From positions 1 through 64,000 of the forward strand of contig NZ_LVLC01000012.1 of the NCBI RefSeq assembly GCF_002092855.1: a DNA stretch of 64,000 bases, read 5' to 3'. The position numbers were made by a program, and so were the translations under genes. The notes beneath the pieces are model-generated. The model saw only the letters and a program-made list of their open reading frames with translations. It ran no database searches and was not told the origin of the DNA. The first letter of the stretch is position 1, and each line of letters starts with the position of its first letter. This document shows, in pieces, positions 9,338-17,828 of the stretch. This stretch comes from Campylobacter concisus. Its GTDB lineage: Bacteria > Campylobacterota > Campylobacteria > Campylobacterales > Campylobacteraceae.

Positions 9338-9523
9338 ATGACAATAAAAAATGGTGGCATAGATATCATTTTTGATGTGACTAAAAAACTTAATGAGTTA
9401 AGTAAAAAGAATAAGGATATCGCACTGGAGTATTTTTAGATGATGTGCGATATTAAAAATCAAAAAGTAGATGTTGTCGATCTTGTTGGTATCTTCTCTT
9501 CTAAGGATAAAGGAGATATTTAA
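9338..9523 (+). pseudogene. Small decayed ORF interrupted by an in-frame TAG
   Basis: Within the ~370-bp gap between glmS and the DJ-1-like gene there is one frame that reads 33 codons from ATG 9338 to TAG 9437, continues immediately with ATG ATG in the same frame, and runs 27 more codons to TAA 9521-9523. Together it would be a ~61-residue Lys/Asp-rich peptide (starts MTIKNGGIDIIFDVTKK, ends SSKDKGDI). The unbroken continuation past the stop suggests a gene recently killed by a nonsense change, or two tiny ORFs in register. I do not recognise the family and see no convincing Shine-Dalgarno at 9338; the rest of the gap holds only the glmS terminator. Confidence 0.35.
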
Positions 9524-9574
9524 CAAAAAGCCTTTATCTAGCCAACTGAACAAAAAATTTAAAGCTCAAAACTC

Positions 9575-10069
9575 TTAAAATTTATCTTTACCTAGTATCG
9601 TTGCCAGCTGTTCTTTTATTCTATCATCGAATTCACTAACACTTATGACACCTCTACTTTCACACATCTTGGCATCATTAACATCGCAGTAGTCACTAAG
9701 TGCGTTTTTGTATCCGCCTCTTATACAAGCCTCTCTGTCTTCTAAAAATCCAGCCCCACCAAGGATAAGCACGCCAAGATCAAAACCTATCTTAAATTTC
9801 GCACTCGCTGAGCTTTTAACCCAGCTTAAAAATATCTCATCGTATCTTAATCCAAGTGCTCCAACGCCATCTGGCACGACTAAGATATCCACACCATAAA
9901 GGCTTTCAGCATAAATTTCTGGATGAAGCCTGACGCCAAATTCATCGATTATCTCAGGCTTTAGTGCGTAAGTCTTGATATTAAAATTCTCAAATTTATG
10001 TAAAAAATCATAAATTTTGGCAAAGCTTAGTAGATTTAGCTTGTCAAACATCAAAATGCCAACTTTCAT
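9575..10069 (-). CDS. DJ-1/PfpI superfamily protein lacking the nucleophilic cysteine
   Basis: 164 aa with the flavodoxin-like DJ-1/ThiJ/PfpI fold: MKVGILMFDKLNLLSF at the start, LVVPDGVGALGL (~63-74) and the nucleophile-elbow region KIGFDLGVLILGGAGFL (~93-109). In active members the elbow has Cys (A-x-C-x-G); here the position is Asp97 (FDLG). The conserved N-terminal Glu is also missing from the LNLLSFAKIYDF segment. It may therefore be a non-catalytic or divergent member. It lies 11 nt downstream of dapD on the same strand, so it is probably co-transcribed with it; no functional link to lysine synthesis is known to me. Confidence 0.7.
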   Translation of the reverse strand: MKVGILMFDKLNLLSFAKIYDFLHKFENFNIKTYALKPEIIDEFGVRLHPEIYAESLYGVDILVVPDGVGALGLRYDEIFLSWVKSSASAKFKIGFDLGVLILGGAGFLEDREACIRGGYKNALSDYCDVNDAKMCESRGVISVSEFDDRIKEQLATILGKDKF

Positions 10070-10080
10070 GCTAGCTCCTT

Positions 10081-11280
10081 TTAATGAAGTGCCTCATTTA
10101 GCTTGATCGCCCTTTTGCTCGCACTTGCAGTGATCTGGCCTGTTTGGCTATTTTGTCTAAAATGAAGTCCATTTAGCCCGCCAAGCTCAAGTGCCTTATA
10201 AATTTCAGCTTCAAATTTAAACTCTGGATTTAGCTTAGCTAACTTTTCGCGCTCGCTGGCAGAGATATAGACCTTTGTGCCCTCAAGCACTGCTATACCA
10301 GCATCTACGATGCAGTTATCACCAAGAGGCACGCCTGTGACTGAGTTTGCACCAAGCAAGCAGTGTTTGCCAATGCTTACAGGGTTCCCGTTTGTGCCAC
10401 TTAGCACGCCAAGTATGCTAGCTCCGCCACCTACGTCGCTACCCTCGCCAACTACGACAGAGCTGCTGACTCTGCCTTCAACCATTACGCCACCAGTTGT
10501 ACCTGCGTTAAAGTTGATGTAAGCAGCACCAGGCATAACGACTGTGCCAGGATACACGGCAGCGCCCATGCGAACCTTAGCTGAGTCTAAAATTCTCGTG
10601 TTATCAGCTGGGATGATATGGCTTAAAAATCTTGGGAATTTATCGACGCTAACGATCGCTGGATATTCGCCAAATATCTTTAGAGAAATTTCATTTTCTC
10701 TTAGCCATTCAAGCTCGATTGGTGTATTTTGGCTAGTCCATGCAACATTTGGTAACACACCAAAAGCTCCATCAAGCACGATCGTCCTAGGTGCGACCTT
10801 GCCAAGTGAGATCAAGTAAAGCTTGAGATAAACAGCCTCCACGCTAAGTGGTTTTGCATCATCAAACAAAAACACAAGCTTAAATTTATTCTCATTTAGT
10901 TCAAGATCGTCATCAAATGCCATTTTTACAGCATGCAAATTTTGTACATTTTTATGAGAGCTTATCTCTTTTTCAAAGACGCTAAAGAGCTTGCTAGCTT
11001 TTTTTACCACTTTTGGCGTAAGATCGGCTACAAATTCAGAGCCGTTAAAATCAACCTTAACATCACATTTTTGCAAGGCATAGATATAAGCAGCTGCGCT
11101 TAAAAAGCTCTCTTTGTAATTTACAACAGCGAATGTCGCTTGCAAAATTTTGTCTGTATTTTTTTGTCCGCGATCGATCCTAGCGATACCAAAAGCAAGC
11201 GGATCTTTGTAACCATCTTTTTTTCTAAATTCTTCAAAAAATTCCTTAAATTCATTTGCATCTTTAAACTCTTTAGACAT
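10081..11280 (-). CDS. dapD: 2,3,4,5-tetrahydropyridine-2,6-dicarboxylate N-succinyltransferase
   Basis: 399 aa, matching the long epsilonproteobacterial DapD rather than the ~274-aa enterobacterial form. It transfers succinyl from succinyl-CoA to tetrahydrodipicolinate in the lysine/meso-diaminopimelate pathway. An alpha/beta N-terminal half (~1-230) precedes a left-handed beta-helix of hexapeptide repeats (~235-330; for example VRMGAAVYPGTVVMPGAAYIN and VVVGEGSDVGGGASILG). ATG 11280 is preceded by AGGAG. The ~165-bp divergent region to the YagU-like gene is very AT-rich and carries the promoters. Confidence 0.92.
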   Translation of the reverse strand: MSKEFKDANEFKEFFEEFRKKDGYKDPLAFGIARIDRGQKNTDKILQATFAVVNYKESFLSAAAYIYALQKCDVKVDFNGSEFVADLTPKVVKKASKLFSVFEKEISSHKNVQNLHAVKMAFDDDLELNENKFKLVFLFDDAKPLSVEAVYLKLYLISLGKVAPRTIVLDGAFGVLPNVAWTSQNTPIELEWLRENEISLKIFGEYPAIVSVDKFPRFLSHIIPADNTRILDSAKVRMGAAVYPGTVVMPGAAYINFNAGTTGGVMVEGRVSSSVVVGEGSDVGGGASILGVLSGTNGNPVSIGKHCLLGANSVTGVPLGDNCIVDAGIAVLEGTKVYISASEREKLAKLNPEFKFEAEIYKALELGGLNGLHFRQNSQTGQITASASKRAIKLNEALH

Positions 11281-11377
11281 CTATTCTCCTTTAAATTTTT
11301 TTCTTAGTCTAGCCAAAAATGGCTAAAAATTTTATGATTTTAAGTCCATTAAAATTTTTAAATATTTTTATATTTTT

Positions 11378-11396
11378 AATAATGATTAATCTTATC
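11378..11396. promoter_or_regulatory. Possible Fur box upstream of the YagU-like gene
   Basis: AATAATGATTAATCTTATC matches the classical Fur box at about 14 of 19 positions by eye. AT-rich background makes chance matches easy, so this is tentative. Confidence 0.3.
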
Positions 11397-11444
11397 ATAA
11401 AGTAAATTGCAATAAGATTTTGCAAATTTAAAGAAGGAGTTTAA

Positions 11445-12047
11445 ATGTCAAATTTAGTAACAAAACCTAGATTTGCTCTGGCTGCGCTAATCGGCCTTAT
11501 CGCTGGCGTTGTCTCAGCTTTTGTCAAATGGGGAGCGGAATTTCCACTTCCTCCAAGAAGTCCGATGGATATGTTTAACGCTGCTTGCGGACCAGAGAGT
11601 GCCATTAGAGCAGCCGATGCGATCGATTGCTCTAGAAATTTCTTAAATCCGCCTTATGTATTTTTAAGGGATTATTTGGGCGTAGCCGATCCAAATGCCG
11701 CTATTTACGAGTTTGCAGGGCATGCATTTAACTACGTAATGATGACACATATATTGTTTTCGATCGTTTTTGCGGTGGCTTATTGTGTTTTGGCTGAGAA
11801 ATTTCCAAAGATTACAATATGGCAAGGCTTACTAGTTGGCGTTATCGTAAATATCGCTGTTCACGTGATCACACTACCTATTTTGGGGCTTACTCCACCA
11901 CTTTGGACACTTCCTTGGTACGAGCATGTATCTGAATTTGTCGGCCACATGATATGGTTTTGGTCGATAGAGATCATCCGTCACGACCTAAGAGCTAGGA
12001 TCACAAAAGAAAAAGATCCAAGTGATTATTGCTGCTGCAACGCATAA
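11445..12047 (+). CDS. YagU family (DUF1440) inner-membrane protein
   Basis: 200 aa with four hydrophobic segments (~10-28, ~100-116, ~126-147, ~160-178). The N-terminal [25 protein letters not shown]-type motif with conserved Lys-Trp-Gly and Pro-Pro-Arg residues is typical of YagU proteins. YagU has been linked to acid resistance in E. coli, but its biochemical role is unknown. ATG 11445 has an AAGAAGGAG Shine-Dalgarno. The C-terminus ends in a small Cys cluster (DYCCCNA), which could bind metal or be lipid-modified; that is speculation. It is a single-gene transcription unit followed by a strong hairpin. Confidence 0.75.
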   Translation: MSNLVTKPRFALAALIGLIAGVVSAFVKWGAEFPLPPRSPMDMFNAACGPESAIRAADAIDCSRNFLNPPYVFLRDYLGVADPNAAIYEFAGHAFNYVMMTHILFSIVFAVAYCVLAEKFPKITIWQGLLVGVIVNIAVHVITLPILGLTPPLWTLPWYEHVSEFVGHMIWFWSIEIIRHDLRARITKEKDPSDYCCCNA

Positions 12048-12057
12048 ATGCAAATTT

Positions 12058-12090
12058 TTGCTGTTTTGGGCTAAAAACCTAAAACAGCAA
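12058..12090 (+). terminator. Terminator hairpin after the YagU-like gene
   Basis: A 13-bp stem, TTGCTGTTTTGGG (12058-12070) with CCTAAAACAGCAA (12078-12090) including one G-U pair and a 7-nt loop, 11 nt after the stop. Flanking sequence is AT-rich, and the hairpin may work on both strands. Confidence 0.65.
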
Positions 12091-12131
12091 CTAAATTTAT
12101 CTCACCGTTTAAAAGCAAAATTTATCCGCGT

Positions 12132-12584
12132 TTAGCACTCACTACTAAGCTCTAAATTTTCTAAACAAAGTGGCTTTTCACCTTCAAAAATCACCCCAAT
12201 ACCATAAGGCTCGCAGATATCAAGCGCACCCTCAGCAAATCTCATCAGCCACTGCTTATCGTGCGCATAAAAGGTGCATTGTGGCGAGCTAAAGGGCAGG
12301 TCGCAAACTGGTACATCTAGCGCTCTAAGCTCGTCCTTGCTCAAAAAGCACCCTCGCCTAAGCTCATCTCGTAAAAAAATAAGCGCCTCTTTTACGTACC
12401 AATCGATATCGCTGGCGATGCGCTCTGCTAGCAAAGTAGTCTCATCATCCACGTCTGCCCCATCTGTGCTAACAAGGCAAAATGGCACCTGATCAAAGAT
12501 TTCACTTTTTAGCCACGTCTCCGCGTACCAAATAAAGCCATCATCTGTTGCAACTTTTTCAAGCTCGCCAAATTTCAAAGTCAT
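12132..12584 (-). CDS. Hypothetical cytoplasmic protein
   Basis: 150 aa, acidic, with no signal peptide or membrane segment. It contains WYAETWLKSEIFDQVPFCLVSTDG near the start, a Leu/Arg-rich helix LRDELRRGCFLSKDELRALD in the middle (split here by description only), and four Cys scattered in the C-terminal half. The layout resembles the large group of small DUF/immunity-like proteins that track with polymorphic toxins, but I recognise no specific family and no toxin gene is nearby. Coding status is supported by an uninterrupted frame and typical codon use. ATG 12584 lacks a strong Shine-Dalgarno. Confidence 0.6.
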   Translation of the reverse strand: MTLKFGELEKVATDDGFIWYAETWLKSEIFDQVPFCLVSTDGADVDDETTLLAERIASDIDWYVKEALIFLRDELRRGCFLSKDELRALDVPVCDLPFSSPQCTFYAHDKQWLMRFAEGALDICEPYGIGVIFEGEKPLCLENLELSSEC

Positions 12585-12670
12585 TTTTTATTCTCATTTT
12601 TTGTGATTTTGCTACTCTTACGAAAAAAAGCGAAATTTAAGTAAATTTTTCGTGATTTAAAATAGAAATA

Positions 12671-12719
12671 GCTTGTAAATTTGCCCTTTTAGTATAAAGC
12701 AAAAGCTAAATTTACAAGC
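12671..12719. repeat. 12-bp perfect inverted repeat in intergenic DNA
   Basis: GCTTGTAAATTT (12671-12682) and AAATTTACAAGC (12708-12719) are perfect complements separated by 25 nt. It lies downstream of the minus-strand gene ending at 12743 and may act as its terminator, although the loop is long. The rest of this ~160-bp gap holds the upstream region of nothing obvious. Confidence 0.5.
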
Positions 12720-12742
12720 AAATTTTCAGTTTTTCTCGCTAT

Positions 12743-13432
12743 TTAGAAGCAAAATTTCTCATCAGTGCCATTTTGCTTGCGCATAGCTTTAAAGTTAGCA
12801 AGATTATCTTTATCTAAAAAGTAATCTTTCTCTTTTTTATTGCGGGCTTCTAGCTTTTCTATGCCTTTTGCAAGGGCTGCTTTTCTATCTTCGTGAGGTG
12901 AGCTAAATTCTGGCGAGAACATCGCTTCATAAGCATTTTTCTTAGTCCATTCAAGCGCTTTATCAGCGATCTCTTGTTGCTTTTTGATATCGCAAAATGT
13001 ATAAGGATTGACCACGTCGCCAACAAGCTTCATAAACGCCCCTATCGCGGCCACCACGTCAGTAAATTTCTCGCCCTCCATGTCTATAACACCTCTTAGC
13101 AAAATCGCGCGATTTTTTGCCGCATAAAACCAAAATACCGCATCATCGCGAAGTCCAAGATCGTATGCGCGAGCTGAAAGGACAAAAAGAGTTATCGGAG
13201 AGACCATTTGTGGGGCGTCTTGCACGATCTTTTCAGCCTTTTTAAAGTCCTCTTCTTTACCACTTTTTAAAAGCTCATCTATCTTGTCATAGACCTTGAC
13301 GTACTCCACCTTGCCAGCATTTGCTGAGTAGTAAGGCGTGACGTAGATGTCGATACTTCTTACTTTACCATCATTTGCAAAGCCACATACCGCTCCAAAA
13401 AGTAGCGCCGTAAGCAGTGATAAAATTTTCAT
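12743..13432 (-). CDS. Hypothetical secreted (periplasmic) protein
   Basis: 229 aa with a clear Sec signal peptide: MKILSLLTALLFGAVCGFA, predicted cleavage after Ala19 (GFA|ND). The mature part is largely helical, with alternating short helices (KIDELLKSGKEEDFKKAEKI; VLSARAYDLGLRDDAVFWFYAAKNRAI) that look like degenerate tetratricopeptide/Sel1-type repeats, plus a charged C-terminus. No catalytic motif is visible. A periplasmic or outer-membrane-associated scaffold role is possible. ATG 13432 is preceded by AAGGAACTAAA. No firm family is assigned. Confidence 0.6.
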   Translation of the reverse strand: MKILSLLTALLFGAVCGFANDGKVRSIDIYVTPYYSANAGKVEYVKVYDKIDELLKSGKEEDFKKAEKIVQDAPQMVSPITLFVLSARAYDLGLRDDAVFWFYAAKNRAILLRGVIDMEGEKFTDVVAAIGAFMKLVGDVVNPYTFCDIKKQQEIADKALEWTKKNAYEAMFSPEFSSPHEDRKAALAKGIEKLEARNKKEKDYFLDKDNLANFKAMRKQNGTDEKFCF

Positions 13433-13536
13433 TTTAGTTCCTTGGTTTAAAATTTTTATTATTTTAACTAAAAGCAGTTGAAAAGATTAGGATAAATTTA
13501 AGAAAAAGTCCGCAAATTTAAAGCGGACTTCGAAGA

Positions 13537-14874
13537 TTAGTTTTTAAAACTATGAATTGGAGCTGGAATTTGTCCGCCACGAGCGATGAAGTCGGCGCTT
13601 GAGGCTTTGTTTATCTTCATCACAGGTGCTCTTCCTAAAAGGCCGCCAAACTCGATCATATCGCCCTCACGGCCTAATGGTATGATACGAACGGCTGTTG
13701 TTTTTTGATTTATAACGCCGATAGCCGCCTCATCAGCGATCATCGCAGCTATGCTCTCGCTTGGTGTGTCAGCAGGTATAGCAATCATATCAAGACCAAC
13801 CGAGCATATCGCGGTCATCGCTTCAAGCTTTTCTAAATTTAGCGATCCCGCGCGCACCGCAGCTATCATGCCTTCATCTTCTGAGACCGGGATAAATGCA
13901 CCGCTTAAGCCGCCCACTTGATTGCACGCCATGACACCACCTTTTTTTACTGCGTCATTTAACAAAGCAAGTGCCGCAGTCGTTCCGTGCGTACCAACAG
14001 CCTCAAGCCCCATCTCTTCAAGCACACGAGCTACCGAGTCGCCCACAGCAGGCGTCGGAGCAAGAGAGAGATCGACGATACCAAATTTAACCCCAAGGCG
14101 CTCACTCGCCATCTGGCCAACTAGCTGGCCGATACGCGTGATCTTAAATGCCGTCTTTTTCACAGTCTCAGCTACCACGTCAAAGCTCTCGCCACGCACC
14201 TTTTCAAGGGCTCTTTTTACCACACCTGGGCCAGAAACGCCGACATTTATCACCACATCAGCCTCGCCCACGCCGTGAAATGCACCAGCCATGAAAGGAT
14301 TATCTTCGACTGCGTTTGCAAAAACGACAAGCTTCGCGCACCCCATCTCCGAAGCTGCCGCTGTCTCTTTTATGATGCGTCCCATATCACGTACCGCGCT
14401 CATATTTATGCCAGTTTTCGTTGAGCCGACATTGACACTTGCACATACTTTTGAAGTCTGGGAAAGTGCTTGCGGGATAGAATGTATCAAAATTTCATCG
14501 CCCTTTTGATATCCCTTTTGAACTAAAGCTGAAAAACCACCTATAAAATCAATACCAACCTCAATAGCCGCTCTATCAAGCGTCTTTGCGATCATCACGT
14601 AGTCTTTTGCGTCCGTTGCGGCGCCGATTATCGAGATAGGCGTCACGCTTACTCTTTTATTGACGATTGGTATGCCTAGCTCAGCAGAAATTTCATTGCC
14701 CACTTTGACTAGGTCTTTGGCTTTAGTAGTGATTTTTGCGTAAATTTTGTCGTAAGCTTTGTTTATATCAGGATCGATGCAGTCAAGCAAACTAATGCCC
14801 ATCGTGATCGTTCTGATATCAAAATTTTGCTCTTCGATCATCGAGATCGTTTCGGTTACGTTTTTGATGTCCAT
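13537..14874 (-). CDS. PFL family protein (DUF711/UPF0210)
   Basis: 445 aa and the conserved DUF711 protein of unknown biochemistry, structurally related to glycyl radical (PFL-like) proteins. Family features seen: [29 protein letters not shown] at the start (here read in part), Gly-rich loops such as [23 protein letters not shown] (~196-218) and [17 protein letters not shown] (~317-333). It is almost always paired with a small ACT-domain protein, as it is here 9 nt upstream, which suggests amino-acid-responsive regulation. The two are probably translated from one mRNA. Confidence 0.85.
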   Translation of the reverse strand: MDIKNVTETISMIEEQNFDIRTITMGISLLDCIDPDINKAYDKIYAKITTKAKDLVKVGNEISAELGIPIVNKRVSVTPISIIGAATDAKDYVMIAKTLDRAAIEVGIDFIGGFSALVQKGYQKGDEILIHSIPQALSQTSKVCASVNVGSTKTGINMSAVRDMGRIIKETAAASEMGCAKLVVFANAVEDNPFMAGAFHGVGEADVVINVGVSGPGVVKRALEKVRGESFDVVAETVKKTAFKITRIGQLVGQMASERLGVKFGIVDLSLAPTPAVGDSVARVLEEMGLEAVGTHGTTAALALLNDAVKKGGVMACNQVGGLSGAFIPVSEDEGMIAAVRAGSLNLEKLEAMTAICSVGLDMIAIPADTPSESIAAMIADEAAIGVINQKTTAVRIIPLGREGDMIEFGGLLGRAPVMKINKASSADFIARGGQIPAPIHSFKN

Positions 14875-14883
14875 TGTTTTTCC

Positions 14884-15150
14884 TTAGATTGTATGCATCG
14901 CATCAAAGATAGCAGAACTTTGGATATTTATCTTTACTTTTAGGCTCTCTCCAAGCTCGTTAAGTTCTGCTCTTAAGGCCGTAAAGTCTTTATTTTCATC
15001 ACTTGAAACCACCGCCATCATCGTAAAAAACTCATCTAAAATAGTCTGCGAGATATCATCTATGTTTAGCCCTAGCTCGCTAAGCTTTGCTGAGACGCCA
15101 GCAACGATGCCGACTCTATCTTTTCCGACTACAGTTACGATCGCTTTCAT
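14884..15150 (-). CDS. ACT domain protein (UPF0237)
   Basis: A single ACT domain of 88 aa starting MKAIVTVVGKDRVGIVAGV. ATG at 15150 is chosen over the upstream in-frame ATG at 15192 because AGGAGAAAAC sits directly before it and family members begin at this residue. ACT domains bind amino acids and regulate partners. The gene precedes the DUF711 gene by 9 nt, the usual genomic pair (GcvR-like plus UPF0210). The ligand is unknown. Confidence 0.88.
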   Translation of the reverse strand: MKAIVTVVGKDRVGIVAGVSAKLSELGLNIDDISQTILDEFFTMMAVVSSDENKDFTALRAELNELGESLKVKINIQSSAIFDAMHTI

Positions 15151-15287
15151 GTTTTCTCCTATTAAATTTAAATGATTGCATTTTGGCTCCAAAATTTAAG
15201 CCAAGCATTAAGCAAAGCTAGATTTTGGTAGCCAACTTTAAACGAACAAATTTTAAAATTTGCTCTAAATTTTATCTTTTGTAAATT

Positions 15288-16388
15288 TTACTTCGAGCAA
15301 GCACTCTTGCCGTCATTTACGGGCTGGATTGCTGAGTTATCAGCTCCGCCATCACTATTTATATTTTCTATCACTTCCCAAAGTCTAGCAGCCGCACTCT
15401 CGTAGCGTTTTGCAGTGACTGAGTTTGGCTCGTAAAAGCTAACTGGCTTACCATTATCGCCGCCCACACGAACAGCTGGCTCGATAGGGATTTCAGCTAA
15501 AATTTGTGTGTTGTAAGCTTTTGCTACCTCTTCAGTTGTACCTTTTCCAAAGATATCGTACTCTTTGCCATTATCTGGGCAGATGAAACCACTCATATTT
15601 TCGATTACACCAGCGATTGGGATGTGGAGCTTCTCAAACATATCAAGTGCACGCTTGCTATCGTCAAGCGCTACCACTTGTGGCGTTGTGACGCAGACAC
15701 CTGCCGTTACCGGCACGCTTTGAGCTAGAGTTAGCTGCGCGTCGCCCGTTCCTGGAGGCATGTCGAGAAACAAGACATCAAGTTCGCTCCAAAGCACGTC
15801 TTTTAGCAGCTGCTCGATCGCTTTCATTATCATCGAGCCACGCCAGATGAGGCTCATGCCCTCTTCCATCAAAACGCCCATACTCATCATCTCAACTCCG
15901 TGGCTAAGTATCGGTTTTAGCTTGTTACCAACGACTTGTGGCTGGGTATTTACTTCGCCAAGCATTCTTGGGATATTTGGTCCGTAGATGTCAGCATCCA
16001 AAATTCCAACCTTTTTGCCTAGTTTTGCCATTGAGATGGCTAAATTTAGAGTTGTAGTTGATTTACCAACACCACCTTTACCTGAGCTTACCATTACGAA
16101 ATTTTTAACTTGTGGTGCAATATTTTTACCACTTTGAGTGTTACTTTTCTCCTCAGGTATCTTTGGCTGGATCAAATTTAGCACATATTCATTTGAGCCC
16201 ATGACACGTTTGATATCCGTTTTTAGCTCGTTTGCCACATCGGGATTTGAGCTAACGATCTCGACCTCGATTAAAATTTTATCGCCGATTTCTACATTTT
16301 TTACAAAGCCAAAGCTAACTATATCTTTTTCAAAACCAGGATATATAACACCTTTTAGCCTATTTAAGACCTCTTCTTTATTTAACAT
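15288..16388 (-). CDS. mrp: Mrp/ApbC/NBP35 family iron-sulfur carrier ATPase
   Basis: 366 aa. An N-terminal MIP18/DUF59-like domain (~1-80) is joined to a deviant-Walker P-loop ATPase ([11 protein letters not shown], 101-111; [10 protein letters not shown], 209-218). The family carries and transfers Fe-S clusters to apo-proteins, usually through a CxxC motif in the NMSxxxCPxC region. Here that region reads [18 protein letters not shown], so only Cys270 is present and the second Cys is replaced by Asn; cluster binding may be altered. Its ATG overlaps the end of thiC by 7 bp with the Shine-Dalgarno inside thiC. ThiC is itself a 4Fe-4S enzyme, so the pairing makes sense. Confidence 0.9.
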   Translation of the reverse strand: MLNKEEVLNRLKGVIYPGFEKDIVSFGFVKNVEIGDKILIEVEIVSSNPDVANELKTDIKRVMGSNEYVLNLIQPKIPEEKSNTQSGKNIAPQVKNFVMVSSGKGGVGKSTTTLNLAISMAKLGKKVGILDADIYGPNIPRMLGEVNTQPQVVGNKLKPILSHGVEMMSMGVLMEEGMSLIWRGSMIMKAIEQLLKDVLWSELDVLFLDMPPGTGDAQLTLAQSVPVTAGVCVTTPQVVALDDSKRALDMFEKLHIPIAGVIENMSGFICPDNGKEYDIFGKGTTEEVAKAYNTQILAEIPIEPAVRVGGDNGKPVSFYEPNSVTAKRYESAAARLWEVIENINSDGGADNSAIQPVNDGKSACSK

Positions 16389-17680
16389 TTTTCTCCTTTT
16401 TCTAGATCTTTTGAAATTTTATATGCACAAAATTTTGGTCCGCACATCGAACAAAAATGAGCGCTCTTAAACGTGTCTTCTGGCAAGCTCTCATCGTGAA
16501 GCTCTCTAGCCTTTTTTGGATCAAAGCTAAGCTCAAACTGCTTGTTCCAATCAAATGCGTATCTTGCATCACTCATCGCATGATCTTTTTCGATAGCTCC
16601 AGCTTTGCCAAGCGCGACGTCTGCGGCATGAGCTGCTATCTTGTGAGCTACGATGCCCTCTCTTACGTCATTTTCATTTGGCAAGCCAAGGTGCTCTTTT
16701 TGCGTCACGTAGCAAAGCATGCTAGCACCGTGATATGCCGCCATCGTGCCACCAATCGCCGAGGTGATGTGATCGTATCCTGCACCTATGTCTGAGACAA
16801 GCGGTCCAAGCACGTAAAATGGGGCATCATGGCAGAGCTCTTGTTCGATTTTCATATTATACTCAATTTGATTTAATGGCACATGACCAGGGCCTTCTAT
16901 CATCACTTGCACATCTTTTTCCCACGCACGAAGCGTAAGCTCTCCAAGCACCTTTAGCTCGCTAAGCTGTGCCTCGTCTGTTGCGTCATAAAGACATCCT
17001 GGACGAAGGCCGTCGCCAAGCGAGAGTGAGACATCGTGTTTAGCGCAAATTTCTAAAATTTCATCAAAAATTTCATAAAATGGATTTTGTCTATTTAGCT
17101 TTGACATGTAGCTTGCGCTTAAACTGCCACCGCGGCTTACTATGCCCATTTTACGCTTTTTAACAAGTGGCAAAAACTCACGCAAAAATCCAGCGTGTAT
17201 CGTAAAGTAACTAACTCCTTGCTTCGCTTGCTTTTCAAGTATCTCTAAAATGAGTTCATTTGTGATATTGGTAACCTCTTTTGCCTCTTTTAAAATTTCA
17301 TACATAGGTACTGTGCCAATTGGCACGCTTGAATACTCAATGATCGCACTTCTAATAGCGTCTAAATCGCCGTCCGTACTTAGATCCATAACCGTATCAG
17401 CGCCAAATTCTAGGCAGGTTTCAAGCTTTCTAAGTTCAGCACAAATGTCGCTGCTTAAGCTTGAGTTGCCGATATTTGCATTGACCTTTGTCTTTAGCTT
17501 TCTGCCTATGCCCATTGGTTTTAAATTTTTATGATTTATATTTGATGGGATGATGATGCTACCTTTTGCAACCTCATCCATCACCAAATTTTCACTAAGC
17601 CCTTCGATCCTTGCCACATAGCTCATCTCTTGCGTTATCTCGCCGCGCCTAGCATAATACATCTGCGTCTTATCTCTCAT
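16382..17680 (-). CDS. thiC: Phosphomethylpyrimidine synthase ThiC
   Basis: 432 aa radical SAM enzyme converting aminoimidazole ribotide to hydroxymethylpyrimidine phosphate for thiamine synthesis. It has the non-canonical C-terminal cluster motif CSMCGPKFC (CX2CX4C), the IEGPGHVP loop and the SRGGS region. It is of the shorter type without the N-terminal extension of enterobacterial ThiC (~630 aa). The ATG lies ~150 bp from the divergent ispDF start. I looked for a TPP riboswitch (CUGAGA and related boxes) in that space and did not see one, so regulation is probably transcriptional or absent. Confidence 0.95.
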   Translation of the reverse strand: MRDKTQMYYARRGEITQEMSYVARIEGLSENLVMDEVAKGSIIIPSNINHKNLKPMGIGRKLKTKVNANIGNSSLSSDICAELRKLETCLEFGADTVMDLSTDGDLDAIRSAIIEYSSVPIGTVPMYEILKEAKEVTNITNELILEILEKQAKQGVSYFTIHAGFLREFLPLVKKRKMGIVSRGGSLSASYMSKLNRQNPFYEIFDEILEICAKHDVSLSLGDGLRPGCLYDATDEAQLSELKVLGELTLRAWEKDVQVMIEGPGHVPLNQIEYNMKIEQELCHDAPFYVLGPLVSDIGAGYDHITSAIGGTMAAYHGASMLCYVTQKEHLGLPNENDVREGIVAHKIAAHAADVALGKAGAIEKDHAMSDARYAFDWNKQFELSFDPKKARELHDESLPEDTFKSAHFCSMCGPKFCAYKISKDLEKGEKC

Positions 17681-17795
17681 ATAAGGCCTTTTTTGATTTT
17701 TAAAAACCTCATTTTAGTCCTTTTTTGATTTAAACTAACTAAATAAGCTTTTAAAAATTTACTTTTTTAAAAAGAAATTTTGAAGTTTTGAGATG

Positions 17796-17801
17796 TATAA
17801 T
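17796..17801 (+). promoter_or_regulatory. Sigma70 -10 box for ispDF-cemR operon
   Basis: TATAAT in the context GATGTATAATTCTG, preceded by an A/T-rich stretch without a good -35, as is normal in Campylobacter. It lies 27 nt upstream of the TTG start of ispDF. An in-frame ATG at 17793 overlaps this box and is therefore unlikely to be the translation start. Confidence 0.7.
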
Positions 17802-17828
17802 TCTGTAACAATTTTCAAAGGAGTTATC

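Noticed and set aside
17681-17792. TPP riboswitch upstream of thiC
   Set aside because: No conserved thi-box motifs (CUGAGA, ACCUGA, GGUAAU patterns) can be found in the leader; the space is plain AT-rich promoter.
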